A DNA stretch of 64,000 bases from contig CAZRKC010000005.1 of NCBI GenBank assembly GCA_964600665.1, positions 1 to 64,000 of the forward strand. Direction: 5' to 3'. The position numbers were made by a program, and so were the translations under genes. The first letter of the stretch is position 1, and each line of letters opens with the position of its first letter. Below, piece after piece: positions 53,432 through 61,431 of this stretch. The stretch comes from CAZRKC01 sp964600665 (GTDB lineage Bacteria > Bacillota > SLNR01). Under the pieces are notes generated by a model. That model saw nothing but the letters and a program-made list of their open reading frames with translations, searched no databases and was not told the origin of the DNA.

Positions 53432-54347
53432 GACCCATATACCGATCCCAGATAATCCCATGCAAAATGTCTGCTTCGCTGGTCGTCATGGCAGACCAAC
53501 CCCCGCGCTCAAGTATCCGGTACAGAATCGCTGCTCCCGCCAAAATGAGATCTGCCCGCTCGGGTTGTAAACCTGGCAGTTGTTTACGTTGGTTAATGGG
53601 TAGTCTATATAAATGATCGACAACATCGCTCATTTCCTGACGCGTCATATTGTACCCATGGATCACACCGGGATCATACTTTTCCAATTTCAAATGAATT
53701 GCGGCCAGAGTCGTCGCCGTACCCCCCACACCCACCAGTACCGGATACAATCGTGGATTTAAAAGAGCTGATTGGGAATCCAATAACCCGTCAACAGCAG
53801 CCATCATCGTGGTATATTCACCCGGGTCAACCGGGTCTTGGTGCAGAAAAGACTCTGTCATTCGTACTGCACCTGCATTGATACTGGATAAATGTCTGAT
53901 CCCTTGCTGATCGCCACCGATGAGTTCGGTGCTGCCCCCGCCAACATCTGCCACTAACAGCGGCCCGCGCATGGCCAACCCTCTACTCGTCCCCAGAAAA
54001 GTCAGTGCGGCCTCTTCTTCACCTGCAATGATCCGGAGTCGAATCTTTGTCTGAGATGATACCCGAGTCAAAAAGGCCTCGCGATTGTCAGAATCCCGAA
54101 TGGCACTGGTCCCAACGGCAAGGATCTCGTCTGCACCCAGGCGCAAAGCACGTTCTTCATATGATTTGAGTACCAACATCGTTTGATCCATTCGCGCATT
54201 GCTCAAGCGTCTGGTTTCGTTCACCCCTTCACCTAAACGGGTGATGACCAAATCTTGAGCTAACGTTGTGCAGTTGGTTCCTTCTGTCTCTGCAACTAAC
54301 AATCGTGTGGAAATCGTACCGATATCAATTGCTGCGACTATCGTCAT
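53421..54347 (-). CDS. Ppx/GppA-family exopolyphosphatase or pppGpp phosphohydrolase
   Basis: 308 aa, the short one-module form of the family. It has the actin-like ATPase fold: AAIDIGTISTRLLVAE (phosphate 1), ADVGGGSTELIGG (phosphate 2), the catalytic-Glu region AGEEEAALTFLGT, and GVGGTATTLAAI. It removes terminal phosphates from polyphosphate and/or pppGpp. The start is ATG 54347 with GGAGG 7 bases upstream; thirty further codons cross the upstream terminator and are rejected. It follows the S1 gene, but the hairpin 54360-54390 separates them and its T tract abuts the ppx ribosome-binding site, so readthrough and ribosome access may be linked. Confidence 0.9.
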   Translation of the reverse strand: MTIVAAIDIGTISTRLLVAETEGTNCTTLAQDLVITRLGEGVNETRRLSNARMDQTMLVLKSYEERALRLGADEILAVGTSAIRDSDNREAFLTRVSSQTKIRLRIIAGEEEAALTFLGTSRGLAMRGPLLVADVGGGSTELIGGDQQGIRHLSSINAGAVRMTESFLHQDPVDPGEYTTMMAAVDGLLDSQSALLNPRLYPVLVGVGGTATTLAAIHLKLEKYDPGVIHGYNMTRQEMSDVVDHLYRLPINQRKQLPGLQPERADLILAGAAILYRILERGGWSAMTTSEADILHGIIWDRYMGQKK

Positions 54348-54359
54348 GATCAAACCTCC

Positions 54360-54390
54360 AAAAAAAAGCATTCTCTCGTCGAGAATGCCT
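54360..54390 (-). terminator. Intrinsic terminator after the S1-domain gene
   Basis: Read leftward, GCATTCTC-loop-GAGAATGC (54388-54381 with 54375-54368) is followed by eight T (54367-54360). The hairpin starts 8 bases after the S1 stop. The GGAGG of ppx/gppA begins at the very next base (54359). Confidence 0.85.
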
Positions 54391-54396
54391 GTTTTT

Positions 54397-54801
54397 TCAC
54401 TCTGCTTCAGGCTTTTTGGGCCCGCCGCGTCCGCCACGTTTTGCTTCCGTGTTCTTTTTCACATCCAGTTGTCGTTCCTCACTGTCTTTGAGGAATTTAG
54501 ACATCCGATCCTCGAAACTCATCTGAGGTTTCTTCGGGTATTCACGCTCTCGAGACGGGCTTTTTGGCGGTTGGGTTTGCTTGATGGACAGCCCAATCTT
54601 ACCTTTCCCGTCAATGCTGATGATTTTGACCTGGACTTTGTCCTTTTCCTTCAGATACTCCTTGATGTCTTTGACATATGCATCCGCAATTTCAGAAATG
54701 TGAACCAGGCCGACTTGCTTGTCTGGTAGTTCCACAAATGCACCGAAATTGGTGATGCCTGTCACTGTACCTTCTACAATACTTCCTAAAACAACCGCCA
54801 T
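54397..54801 (-). CDS. yabR: S1 RNA-binding domain protein (YabR-like)
   Basis: 134 aa. One S1 OB-fold (2-72) with GSIVEGTVTGITNFGAFVEL, VGLVHISEIADAYVKDI and VQVKIISIDGKGKIGLSIK, followed by a basic/acidic low-complexity tail (KRGGRGGPKKPEAE). It binds RNA, probably at the ribosome; YabR of Bacillus is the reference by position and length. GGGAGG lies 12 bases before the ATG. It lies 96 bases downstream of divIC, matching the divIC-yabR order of Bacilli and Clostridia. Confidence 0.9.
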   Translation of the reverse strand: MAVVLGSIVEGTVTGITNFGAFVELPDKQVGLVHISEIADAYVKDIKEYLKEKDKVQVKIISIDGKGKIGLSIKQTQPPKSPSREREYPKKPQMSFEDRMSKFLKDSEERQLDVKKNTEAKRGGRGGPKKPEAE

Positions 54802-54897
54802 TTCGAAACAATTCCTCCCTAAAGTATGAAATCTTGCTCATACACCATATTACAGTACAAATCCAGCACCGTCAAGCATTTGCTTTCCTGGGCTCGA

Positions 54898-55335
54898 TCA
54901 GTCCTCCACATCCACAATCGGCGCATCCTTATCCAGTACTGTTACTTCGCTTTGAGTGTCCGACGGAATCGTGATATACGGTATCTCACCCGGCCGGATC
55001 AAACCCAGTTTTTCCCGGGCGATCTGCTCAATATATGCATCAGTGCTCATGTAATCAATCTGCTCATTTAACTCATTCTGCGTGGATTGAGCTGAAGCAA
55101 TCTCCTGGCTAACCCGGGAAATATTCCGTTCAAACTCCATTAATCGAATTTGCTGGGTTATCAGGATGACGACGGCATAGATGACAAACACGACTAAACA
55201 CACAGCCATCGGCCTCGCCCGCCAACGGCGGATTCGAGGTTCTTTTTTGGCTGCCTCAGCAGGTCGTGTCGGTGCTTCTACATTCATGTATTGACTGAGG
55301 TCATATGTTTTCGCCTGGCGCCGTCTCTTTTGCAT
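54898..55335 (-). CDS. divIC: Septum formation initiator DivIC/FtsB family
   Basis: 145 aa. Basic cytosolic N-terminus (about 1-42), one membrane helix (about 44-63, MAVCLVVFVIYAVVILI), then an extracytoplasmic coiled coil (RLMEFERNISRVSQEIASAQSTQNELNEQIDYM) and the family end EQIAREKLGLIRPGEIPYI. It joins the divisome with FtsL and DivIB to activate septal wall synthesis. The N-terminal tail is longer than in Bacillus DivIC. The start is ATG 55335, 5 bases after GAAGGTGG; an in-frame GTG at 55350 lies before that site. yabP and yabQ, which separate rqcP from divIC in spore formers, are absent. Confidence 0.9.
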   Translation of the reverse strand: MQKRRRQAKTYDLSQYMNVEAPTRPAEAAKKEPRIRRWRARPMAVCLVVFVIYAVVILITQQIRLMEFERNISRVSQEIASAQSTQNELNEQIDYMSTDAYIEQIAREKLGLIRPGEIPYITIPSDTQSEVTVLDKDAPIVDVED

Positions 55336-55461
55336 GTCATCCACCTTCACGATGATTTCTGATTGAATGGGAAAATATGATAATACGTTGTCAGTAGTTA
55401 TTCTTCCTTGCTACGGCAGTTCCTGCACCTTTAGGAAAAAAATACCCAAAAACATGTGAAA

Positions 55462-55743
55462 TCACCAGTCAGCAGTTTCATCGGAGCCTTTCTCGATGAT
55501 TTCTCTGATAATTTGATACATACTGACAGCCTCGCTTGCCCGCATATTTTCTGCAACCACCAGAATTTCAACTTCCAGTGTCTTTCTTCCAAATCCGATG
55601 GTCAGTCGATCACCAACCTTCACATCGCTACCAGCTTTACCCGGCCTTCCGTTGATTTCGATCCGTCCTTTATCGCATACTTCCTTTGCGATCGTGCGTC
55701 GCTTAATGATACGGCTAACCTTGAGAAACTTATCCAGTCGCAT
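55462..55743 (-). CDS. rqcP: S4-domain ribosome-quality-control protein RqcP (YabO)
   Basis: 93 aa, about the family length. S4 RNA-binding fold from the first residue: MRLDKFLKVSRIIKRRTIAKEVCDKGRIEINGRPGKAGSDVKVGD. RqcP works with RqcH to add C-terminal Ala tails to stalled chains on the 50S subunit. The start is ATG 55743, 6 bases after GGGGAGTG, and 5 bases after the mazG stop, so translation is coupled. The histone-like hup gene often found between mazG and rqcP is not here. Confidence 0.92.
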   Translation of the reverse strand: MRLDKFLKVSRIIKRRTIAKEVCDKGRIEINGRPGKAGSDVKVGDRLTIGFGRKTLEVEILVVAENMRASEAVSMYQIIREIIEKGSDETADW

Positions 55744-55748
55744 ATGCA

Positions 55749-57221
55749 TCACTCCCCTTGATGTTTTGCTTCATTCCACCACCGGTCCATCTCTTCAAGT
55801 GTCATATCTGTCAATTTGGAACCAGCCTGCGCCGCCATTTTTTCGATGTATGCAAAGCGCCGCTTAAATTTCTCACATGTCTGCAATAGGGCTGTTTCGG
55901 GTTCAATGTCGGCGAATCTAGCAACATTGACCAGTGCAAAAAGCAAATCCCCCACTTCCTCTGCCATCTTGTTTTTCGAAGCTTGCCCTTTTGCTTCCAT
56001 GAATTCTGCAATCTCTTCGGAAACCTTCTCAATTGCGCCATCAATGGTATCCCAATCAAATCCGACTTTTGCTGCCTTAGCCTGTAATTTATATGCCTTC
56101 ATTAATGCAGGAAAGTGTTTAGGTACTCCATCGAGCAGTGAAAGTCGTATCTTCTGGCCGCCTTCTTCTGATTTGATTCGGTCCCAGTTAGACAAAACCT
56201 GGGCACTGTTTTTCACCTGAAGATCTGCGAAAACATGAGGGTGACGGCGGATCATTTTCTCAACAATGCTGCGGACAACATCATCCATTGAGAAAGTGCC
56301 GAATTCGTAGCCTATCTGGGCGTGAAAGACGATCTGAAGCAGCACATCCCCCAGTTCATCCGCTAATCGAGCCGGATCCTTGCTGTCAATCGCCTCGATA
56401 ACTTCGTATGCCTCCTCGATCAAATACGGTTTCAGCGTTTCATGGGTCTGTTCCTTATCCCAGGGGCAACCCCCGTCTCCTCGCAGTGTTTCCATGATTT
56501 GAATCAACCGGGACATTTGCGTGTCAGCCCGATCGATCCCCGGAGTAACTGCTGGTAGATAGATGCTGGTCAGATGATCAAAATGCTCCTGATGATCCAA
56601 TTCATAAAGAGGTACAGAAATGATGCACTGTGAACCGGTAATCCCGGCTGATTTGACGATGGATACGAATGTATCATCAGGGTATACTTCCTGTAGGGTC
56701 AATTTGACGCGACTGGCAATCAATCGATCATAGATCTGCATAATGATTGTTGCATCGGCCGGGATCAGATGATCTGGAAGAAGGCGGACTGCATCCAAGA
56801 TAAGCAATCCATCCGCTGGATCAATTTCCAAAGCGGTCAACATGCTATCGAGAAAACTGGTGCCACTGATGACCACCATGGCCAGTTGATGTATTCCAGT
56901 CTCAGCTGCCAGTAAGCGGACGGTTGTCTCGCCAACCCACGGGTGACCCGGTACAGCATAAACAATCGATTCTGCCTGGGTTGCTCTTTGCAGCAGCGTG
57001 TCTACAATCTTTCGATACACATGATCAAAACATGCTTCCTGCTCATAAATGTAATCCAGTGTCTCAAATTGTATATTCTTTTCCTGGAGGTATGAAACTG
57101 TCGGATGTCGGCCCGTTCGCAGAATGACCGGCAACCCTCCGCTAAGGATCTCGTAAGCACCCAGCGTTAACTCTTTCCAGTCTCCTGCGCCGAGACCGAC
57201 AACATAGATGGTTCCTGCCAT
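55749..57221 (-). CDS. mazG: MazG/YabN: tetrapyrrole-methylase-like plus nucleotide pyrophosphohydrolase
   Basis: 490 aa, fused as in Bacillus YabN. Residues 1-220 form a SAM/tetrapyrrole methylase-like domain (YVVGLGAGDWKELTLGAYEIL, YAVPGHPWVGETTVRLL). Residues 235-490 hold two MazG modules: LRGDGGCPWDKEQTHETLKPYLIEEAYEV, ADELGDVLLQIVFHA, then VSEEIAEFMEA and AEEVGDLLFALVNVARF, with the paired EExxE/ExxD Mg sites. It hydrolyses NTPs, including damaged ones. GGGAGG is 5 bases before the ATG. spoVB ends 2 bases upstream and rqcP starts 5 bases downstream: a tightly packed operon. Confidence 0.95.
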   Translation of the reverse strand: MAGTIYVVGLGAGDWKELTLGAYEILSGGLPVILRTGRHPTVSYLQEKNIQFETLDYIYEQEACFDHVYRKIVDTLLQRATQAESIVYAVPGHPWVGETTVRLLAAETGIHQLAMVVISGTSFLDSMLTALEIDPADGLLILDAVRLLPDHLIPADATIIMQIYDRLIASRVKLTLQEVYPDDTFVSIVKSAGITGSQCIISVPLYELDHQEHFDHLTSIYLPAVTPGIDRADTQMSRLIQIMETLRGDGGCPWDKEQTHETLKPYLIEEAYEVIEAIDSKDPARLADELGDVLLQIVFHAQIGYEFGTFSMDDVVRSIVEKMIRRHPHVFADLQVKNSAQVLSNWDRIKSEEGGQKIRLSLLDGVPKHFPALMKAYKLQAKAAKVGFDWDTIDGAIEKVSEEIAEFMEAKGQASKNKMAEEVGDLLFALVNVARFADIEPETALLQTCEKFKRRFAYIEKMAAQAGSKLTDMTLEEMDRWWNEAKHQGE

Positions 57222-57223
57222 GG

Positions 57224-58849
57224 CTACCTCCCTAAGAGTTTGATTTTTATCAGGAAATGAACGAAACGGCTTTCTGCGATACTGAGCTGTTCCATATCGT
57301 CTCTGTTGACCGCTCTCGACCCCAGAAGGATCAGAACATAAACAGCCACGCCAATGCCCACAGCAGCCAGTGTAGCACCCGCTGTCAGCATTCGTATGGA
57401 ACCGTTCATCCTACCAACCATGAGGGCGTACATCAAACGATACGAGCAGACTGCAGCAATACTCATGACGCAAACTGCCATGACCGGCCATCCCAAGTCT
57501 CTTCTCCGGTCTATTGTAAAATGCAAATGCTTGCGTGTATGCAAAATATTCAATGTTGCAGCAGTCATAAATCCAGCAGTGGTTGCTAGTGCAGCTCCAT
57601 TCACACCGAATACTGCAATCCCCGTCAGACAATATGTCAGCATCCCTTTGACTCCGGCACCATACATCAGATTCCTGACCGGGATCCCTGTCATGCCCTG
57701 TCCTTGTAAAATCCCGGAAGTTGTTTGCTGAAGGCAGAGGAAAACGATACCGGCTGACATCGCCATTAAGGGCCAAGCCGCATCCGGTTGGTTATAGAGC
57801 ATGAGGGATATGGGTTCTGCTAAGATAAATAAACCCACAGCAGCTGGTAGTGCGATCAGCCAGGTCATTCGCATTCCAACATATGCTCTGATTTGGGCTG
57901 TGTGGTGATCATGCATTGCGATGGCTTCGGATATTGCCGGTACCAGGGAAGCCGCCACCGCGACCGTAAAAATAGTCGGCAAGTTGATCAAGGGTGTCGC
58001 CATACCGGTCAATTGACCAAATAAGGCTGTTGCCTGATGGATTGTCAGACCTGATGCTTGTAGTCGACTAGGCACAATCAGTGTGTCTAATGCCTGCATC
58101 ACCGGCATCACCAATCCACCCAGAGAAATCGGTATCACTAATTGAGTTATTCGGGTCGCGATCTTCAGGGAAGAGTCCATGTCCACCTCACGGTTTTCAT
58201 GGGCGCCAGTCTTATTCTTAAGCCAAAAAAACATGATTAACAGGATCATGATCCCTGCCGCAGCTCCGGTAACGGCTCCAAATGTGGCCCCGGCCGCGGC
58301 ATATTCGATCCCCCTGGGCATTAACATGACTGCCAGTATAAAAACGGTCATTACCCTGACGAACTGTTCGATGACTTTGGAAATAGCCGTCGGCAGCATG
58401 TTTTGCTGCCCTTGGAAATATCCCATGAAAGCAGCCATGGTAAATACTAAAAAAATGGCCGGGGAGATGGCGATAATAGAAAAATATGCCCGGGGATCTT
58501 TCAAAATATGATTTGCAATGAAAGGAGCTGTCGCAAACAGACTAATCGATATACAAGCACCTGCACCCATCAATAACAGCAACGCCGTACGAAAAATCCG
58601 AAATGCACTTTCCGGCTGGTTCTGCGCATATTTCTCAGCCACCAGCTTGGATATGGCCACGGGAATACCTGCCGTGGAAATGGCCAAGATCGCAGTATAA
58701 ATCGGATAAGCCATCTGGTAGAGACCGATGCCCTCATCTCCAAGATATCCGGCTAACGGGACTCTGTATACAGCGCCCATAATTCGGCTGATGATCCCCG
58801 CAGCGGTCAAGATGACTGCCCCACGGATGAATTTGCTGCTTTGGCCCAT
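57224..58849 (-). CDS. SpoVB/YabM-like lipid flippase (MOP superfamily)
   Basis: 541 aa with about 14 predicted membrane helices. The N-terminus FIRGAVILTAAGIISRIMGAVYRVPLAGYLGDEGIGLYQMAYPIY is the hallmark of the SpoVB/YabM/MurJ-like MOP exporters that flip lipid-linked wall precursors. By position (just before mazG) it is the yabM/spoVB orthologue. In spore formers SpoVB acts in cortex synthesis; because spoVT, yabP and yabQ are missing here it may serve vegetative wall or polysaccharide synthesis instead (inference). GAAGGGA precedes the ATG. It is coupled to mazG (2-base gap). Confidence 0.9.
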   Translation of the reverse strand: MGQSSKFIRGAVILTAAGIISRIMGAVYRVPLAGYLGDEGIGLYQMAYPIYTAILAISTAGIPVAISKLVAEKYAQNQPESAFRIFRTALLLLMGAGACISISLFATAPFIANHILKDPRAYFSIIAISPAIFLVFTMAAFMGYFQGQQNMLPTAISKVIEQFVRVMTVFILAVMLMPRGIEYAAAGATFGAVTGAAAGIMILLIMFFWLKNKTGAHENREVDMDSSLKIATRITQLVIPISLGGLVMPVMQALDTLIVPSRLQASGLTIHQATALFGQLTGMATPLINLPTIFTVAVAASLVPAISEAIAMHDHHTAQIRAYVGMRMTWLIALPAAVGLFILAEPISLMLYNQPDAAWPLMAMSAGIVFLCLQQTTSGILQGQGMTGIPVRNLMYGAGVKGMLTYCLTGIAVFGVNGAALATTAGFMTAATLNILHTRKHLHFTIDRRRDLGWPVMAVCVMSIAAVCSYRLMYALMVGRMNGSIRMLTAGATLAAVGIGVAVYVLILLGSRAVNRDDMEQLSIAESRFVHFLIKIKLLGR

Positions 58850-58947
58850 TTAAATCGTCCCTTCGTCAGTCAATAATTCCAATATTCCTCATTATACCAC
58901 TTAATGGATTGCTTTTCGAGGAAGATCTGGGATTGATTCAAGGTGTT

Positions 58948-59406
58948 TCAATCAAATAGATGCTTGTCAAACCATGCTGGAGATGTGATGGTATATCCTT
59001 TCTTTTGATAAAGAGCCAACGCTGCGCCATTGTCATGGCCTGTCACTCCTGCCACATAATGAATCGACTGCGATCTCAGCCAGTCCTCCAATGCATCTAG
59101 GATAGCCTGCGCAACACCTTTGTTTCGATGCTGAGTCGGCACGTATAATTCATTCAGCCAAAAATAATCCCCACCGGATTCGATTCCGGACCCGATATTG
59201 CCGAAGGCGAGTCCGATTGGTCGATCCTCCTCCCATGCGACCGTAAATACACCTCTGCTACCTTCTTTTTGGGCATTATCGATGGACGCAATGATTTCTG
59301 CAGTGGATCGGAAAGTCTCAATGCGTTCCATCTGCGCATGTAGGATTTCGATAACCCTCAAGTCCGGCTGCAGTGGATGTTGGGCTGTGTGAACAGTCAC
59401 ATTCAT
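58948..59406 (-). CDS. GNAT-family N-acetyltransferase
   Basis: 152 aa. The acetyl-CoA-binding core is visible: FWLNELYVPTQHRNKGVAQAILDALEDWL (motif A with Q/R-x-x-G-x-A) and NGAALALYQKKGY (motif B). The substrate is unknown. The ATG at 59406 overlaps the crp-type gene's stop (ATGA) and has AAGGAG 8 bases upstream, so the two are translationally coupled. The gene sits between the Crp/Fnr regulator and the spoVB-mazG operon, with about 100 bases before spoVB. Confidence 0.87.
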   Translation of the reverse strand: MNVTVHTAQHPLQPDLRVIEILHAQMERIETFRSTAEIIASIDNAQKEGSRGVFTVAWEEDRPIGLAFGNIGSGIESGGDYFWLNELYVPTQHRNKGVAQAILDALEDWLRSQSIHYVAGVTGHDNGAALALYQKKGYTITSPAWFDKHLFD

Positions 59407-60110
59407 ATCTCCCACTCCTTATCATTTTCACTCTTTCGCCTTGCTAAATCCCAATTCTCAATACTTTTCCTGAGAATAACCTGTCTCCCCTGGAAATCGA
59501 TCAAACCTGCTTCTGCCATGGCCTTCATTTCTCTTGATAATGAAGTCCGGGCAACACCAAAGTATTCAGCCAGGTCTTTTTTTGATAATGACAGTTCAAT
59601 TGACATGCTTTTCTGAATCACAGCCTGAGCGGATAAATATTGCATCAGCATATCGCGAATGGAAGTCCGGCTCATGGATTTGATCCTTCCTGTCAGGATG
59701 GATGTCTTGTCAGAAATCGATTTTAGAAAGTCATGGAGGAATGATGCACTGGACATACATATATTCAGCACCAAATCACGCTCCAGACTTAGGATTCGGA
59801 CTGATGACTTGGAAAAAATATTCATTGGGTAATATGGGTGAGACGAAAACATCAGATTCCCTCCGATATCATCCCCGCCTGTAAAAAGACTGATTGTCAA
59901 AACATTTCCCTTTTCATCAATCCTTTGGACTGCGACTTCCCCATCTAAGATAACATCCCAGGTCAGACATGGCTCGCCTTCCTGATAGACCAATGCCCCT
60001 TTAGGAAAGTGACGGAAACGATATCCCCCCTTGGCAAACCAATTCTGCAACAGGGATTCTGGAATATCTCGGAATAAAGGAGAAGGTAAGTGATAAAGCC
60101 GATGATCCAT
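59403..60110 (-). CDS. Crp/Fnr-family transcription regulator
   Basis: 235 aa. Cyclic-nucleotide-binding-like beta roll (about 15-125, PKGALVYQEGEPCLTWDVILDGEVAVQRID, DIGGNLMFSSHPYYP), a long dimer helix, and a winged helix-turn-helix at about 165-225 (LSLSKKDLAEYFGVARTSLSREMKAM). The cAMP-contact Arg-Ser pair is not present and there is no N-terminal Cys cluster of Fnr, so the effector is unknown. AGGAGG precedes the ATG. It is divergent from the permease genes, and a perfect palindrome lies 20 bases before its start codon, suggesting control of itself and of the permease. Confidence 0.9.
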   Translation of the reverse strand: MDHRLYHLPSPLFRDIPESLLQNWFAKGGYRFRHFPKGALVYQEGEPCLTWDVILDGEVAVQRIDEKGNVLTISLFTGGDDIGGNLMFSSHPYYPMNIFSKSSVRILSLERDLVLNICMSSASFLHDFLKSISDKTSILTGRIKSMSRTSIRDMLMQYLSAQAVIQKSMSIELSLSKKDLAEYFGVARTSLSREMKAMAEAGLIDFQGRQVILRKSIENWDLARRKSENDKEWEI

Positions 60111-60129
60111 CCAGTTAACCTCCTAAGTG

Positions 60130-60145
60130 TTACATATGTAACAGA
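60130..60145. promoter_or_regulatory. Perfect 16-bp palindrome, probable Crp/Fnr operator
   Basis: TGTTACATATGTAACA, two half-sites of TGTTAC around ATAT, the general form bound by Crp/Fnr dimers. It lies in the 99-base divergent region between a Crp/Fnr gene and the permease operon. Its centre (60137.5) is about 41.5 bases before the predicted permease transcription start, the class II activator position. It also lies within 35 bases of the regulator's start codon, so autoregulation is possible. Confidence 0.75.
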
Positions 60146-60166
60146 CAGGAACGATCAAAGCGGATA

Positions 60167-60172
60167 TACTAA
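60167..60172 (+). promoter_or_regulatory. Probable -10 box of the permease operon
   Basis: TATACT, with no good -35 box: the bases 17 upstream read CAGACA or similar and overlap the edge of the palindrome. An activator-dependent promoter often has this appearance. The predicted transcript start is near 60179 and the AAGGAGG of the first permease gene is at 60196-60202. Confidence 0.5.
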
Positions 60173-60209
60173 GGATGCTTTGCACTAGGTAATTCAAGGA
60201 GGTAAACTA

Positions 60210-60692
60210 ATGGATCCCCTGACCCGCGTAATGTGGTTGATTGCTTGTTTGGGATTGGCATGGTCTTTATTCAAGGATCGCACCCGGACGACACGTTCGA
60301 TTCGAATGGCTGGTGGCATGATGAAACATTTAGTCCCCCAGATCATTTCCATTTTGTTTGCCATTGGCTTTCTTTTAGCATGGATCCCCCCGGATACGAT
60401 CCGCACCACCTTAGGTAATGCTAATGAAGGAGTGGCAGTGGCCATTGCTGCACTTTTCGGTAGCATCACACTGATACCAGCCTTTGTCGCGTTTCCTTTG
60501 GTTGGATCGCTGGTGCATGCAGGGGCCAGCATCGTCCCAGGGGTCGCCTTCCTAACCACTTTGACCATGGTGGGTATTGCAACCTTTCCACTGGAGAAAA
60601 CTGCTTTTGGTACCCGCTTTGCATTAGTCCGCAATGGACTTAGTTTCGTATTTGCGATCATCATCGCCCTTGTGATGGGGGTGATTCTGTGA
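60210..60692 (+). CDS. Permease half, N-terminal subunit (DUF318/ArsP-like)
   Basis: 160 aa with about four membrane helices. The motif region GSITLIPAFVAFPLVGSLVHAGAS followed by PLEKTAFGTRFALVRNGLSF is shared with the next gene (GSFSAGPVYAAFPVCQMLLSKGAS and GLSFMSVRWVLTV), so each gene encodes one of the two homologous halves that are normally joined in a single permease of the DUF318/ArsP family. Substrates of that family include organoarsenicals and unknown ions or thiol compounds. AAGGAGG lies 7 bases before the ATG. Its stop overlaps the next gene's GTG start (GTGA). Confidence 0.82.
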   Translation: MDPLTRVMWLIACLGLAWSLFKDRTRTTRSIRMAGGMMKHLVPQIISILFAIGFLLAWIPPDTIRTTLGNANEGVAVAIAALFGSITLIPAFVAFPLVGSLVHAGASIVPGVAFLTTLTMVGIATFPLEKTAFGTRFALVRNGLSFVFAIIIALVMGVIL

Positions 60693-61390
60693 CAACACGA
60701 CTCCGAAGTAACATATTCCCCATTATTATCGGATTGATTTACTTAACCACGACTCTTGTGAATTCTGACTTGTTCGTTAAGTCCCTGTCCGGGACCTGGT
60801 TCTTTATCAAAGAAATGGTATTTGTCATGCCCGTCATTTTAATCCTCACTGCACTTGTCGATGCCTGGGTTCCCAGAGAAGCCATCCTGCGAGGCTTTGG
60901 AGAACACGCCGGCATTAAAGGCACCATCTTGTCCTTTGCATTGGGTTCTTTTTCCGCCGGCCCTGTATATGCTGCCTTTCCAGTATGTCAGATGTTACTC
61001 AGTAAAGGCGCCAGTCTTAGTAATGTGGTGATTGTCCTGAGTGCATGGGCTGTCATCAAAGTTCCCATGTTAGCCAATGAAGCAAAATTCTTAGGGCTCT
61101 CTTTTATGTCAGTTCGCTGGGTGCTGACCGTGATCGCTATTATCGCCATGGCTGGAATCGTTGGGAAAATTGTGCCAAAAGGTTCTGTGCCATCACTTTC
61201 GCGTATATCACACAAACCTTGGGAAATTAATTCCGCTGTCTGTATGGGCTGTGGTCTTTGTGCCACCATGGCTCCCGAAGCATATACGATGGTCGCAGGA
61301 AAAGCAACGCGTATGAAGGATCATCCGCTTAATGAATCCGATACCCTGGCTGCGTCCAGTTGTCCGGTTGGCGCTATTTGGACTGAATAA
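60689..61390 (+). CDS. Permease half fused to a C-terminal [4Fe-4S] ferredoxin domain
   Basis: 233 aa. Membrane part 1-165 with the PVYAAFP motif and GASLSNVVIVLSAWAVIKVPM, homologous to the preceding gene. Residues 178-233 form a single-cluster ferredoxin: Cys185-x2-Cys188-x2-Cys191, then Cys225 followed by Pro (SSCPVGAI). The domain would face the cytosol and could link transport to redox state or deliver electrons to a substrate. The start is GTG 60689, overlapping the upstream stop, so the halves are translated in a coupled way and probably form one transporter. It is followed by a strong hairpin. Confidence 0.85.
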   Translation: MTTRLRSNIFPIIIGLIYLTTTLVNSDLFVKSLSGTWFFIKEMVFVMPVILILTALVDAWVPREAILRGFGEHAGIKGTILSFALGSFSAGPVYAAFPVCQMLLSKGASLSNVVIVLSAWAVIKVPMLANEAKFLGLSFMSVRWVLTVIAIIAMAGIVGKIVPKGSVPSLSRISHKPWEINSAVCMGCGLCATMAPEAYTMVAGKATRMKDHPLNESDTLAASSCPVGAIWTE

Positions 61391-61399
61391 GATATAAGC

Positions 61400-61426
61400 G
61401 ACCCCGGGGAATCAATCCCCGGGGTC
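61400..61426. terminator. GC-rich terminator hairpin between convergent genes
   Basis: GACCCCGGGGA (61400-61410) pairs perfectly with TCCCCGGGGTC (61416-61426) around five bases. The following T content is low on both strands (GATTGTT on plus), but the stem is very stable. It lies 10 bases after the permease stop and 5 bases past the prsA-like stop. Confidence 0.7.
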
Positions 61427-61431
61427 GATTG

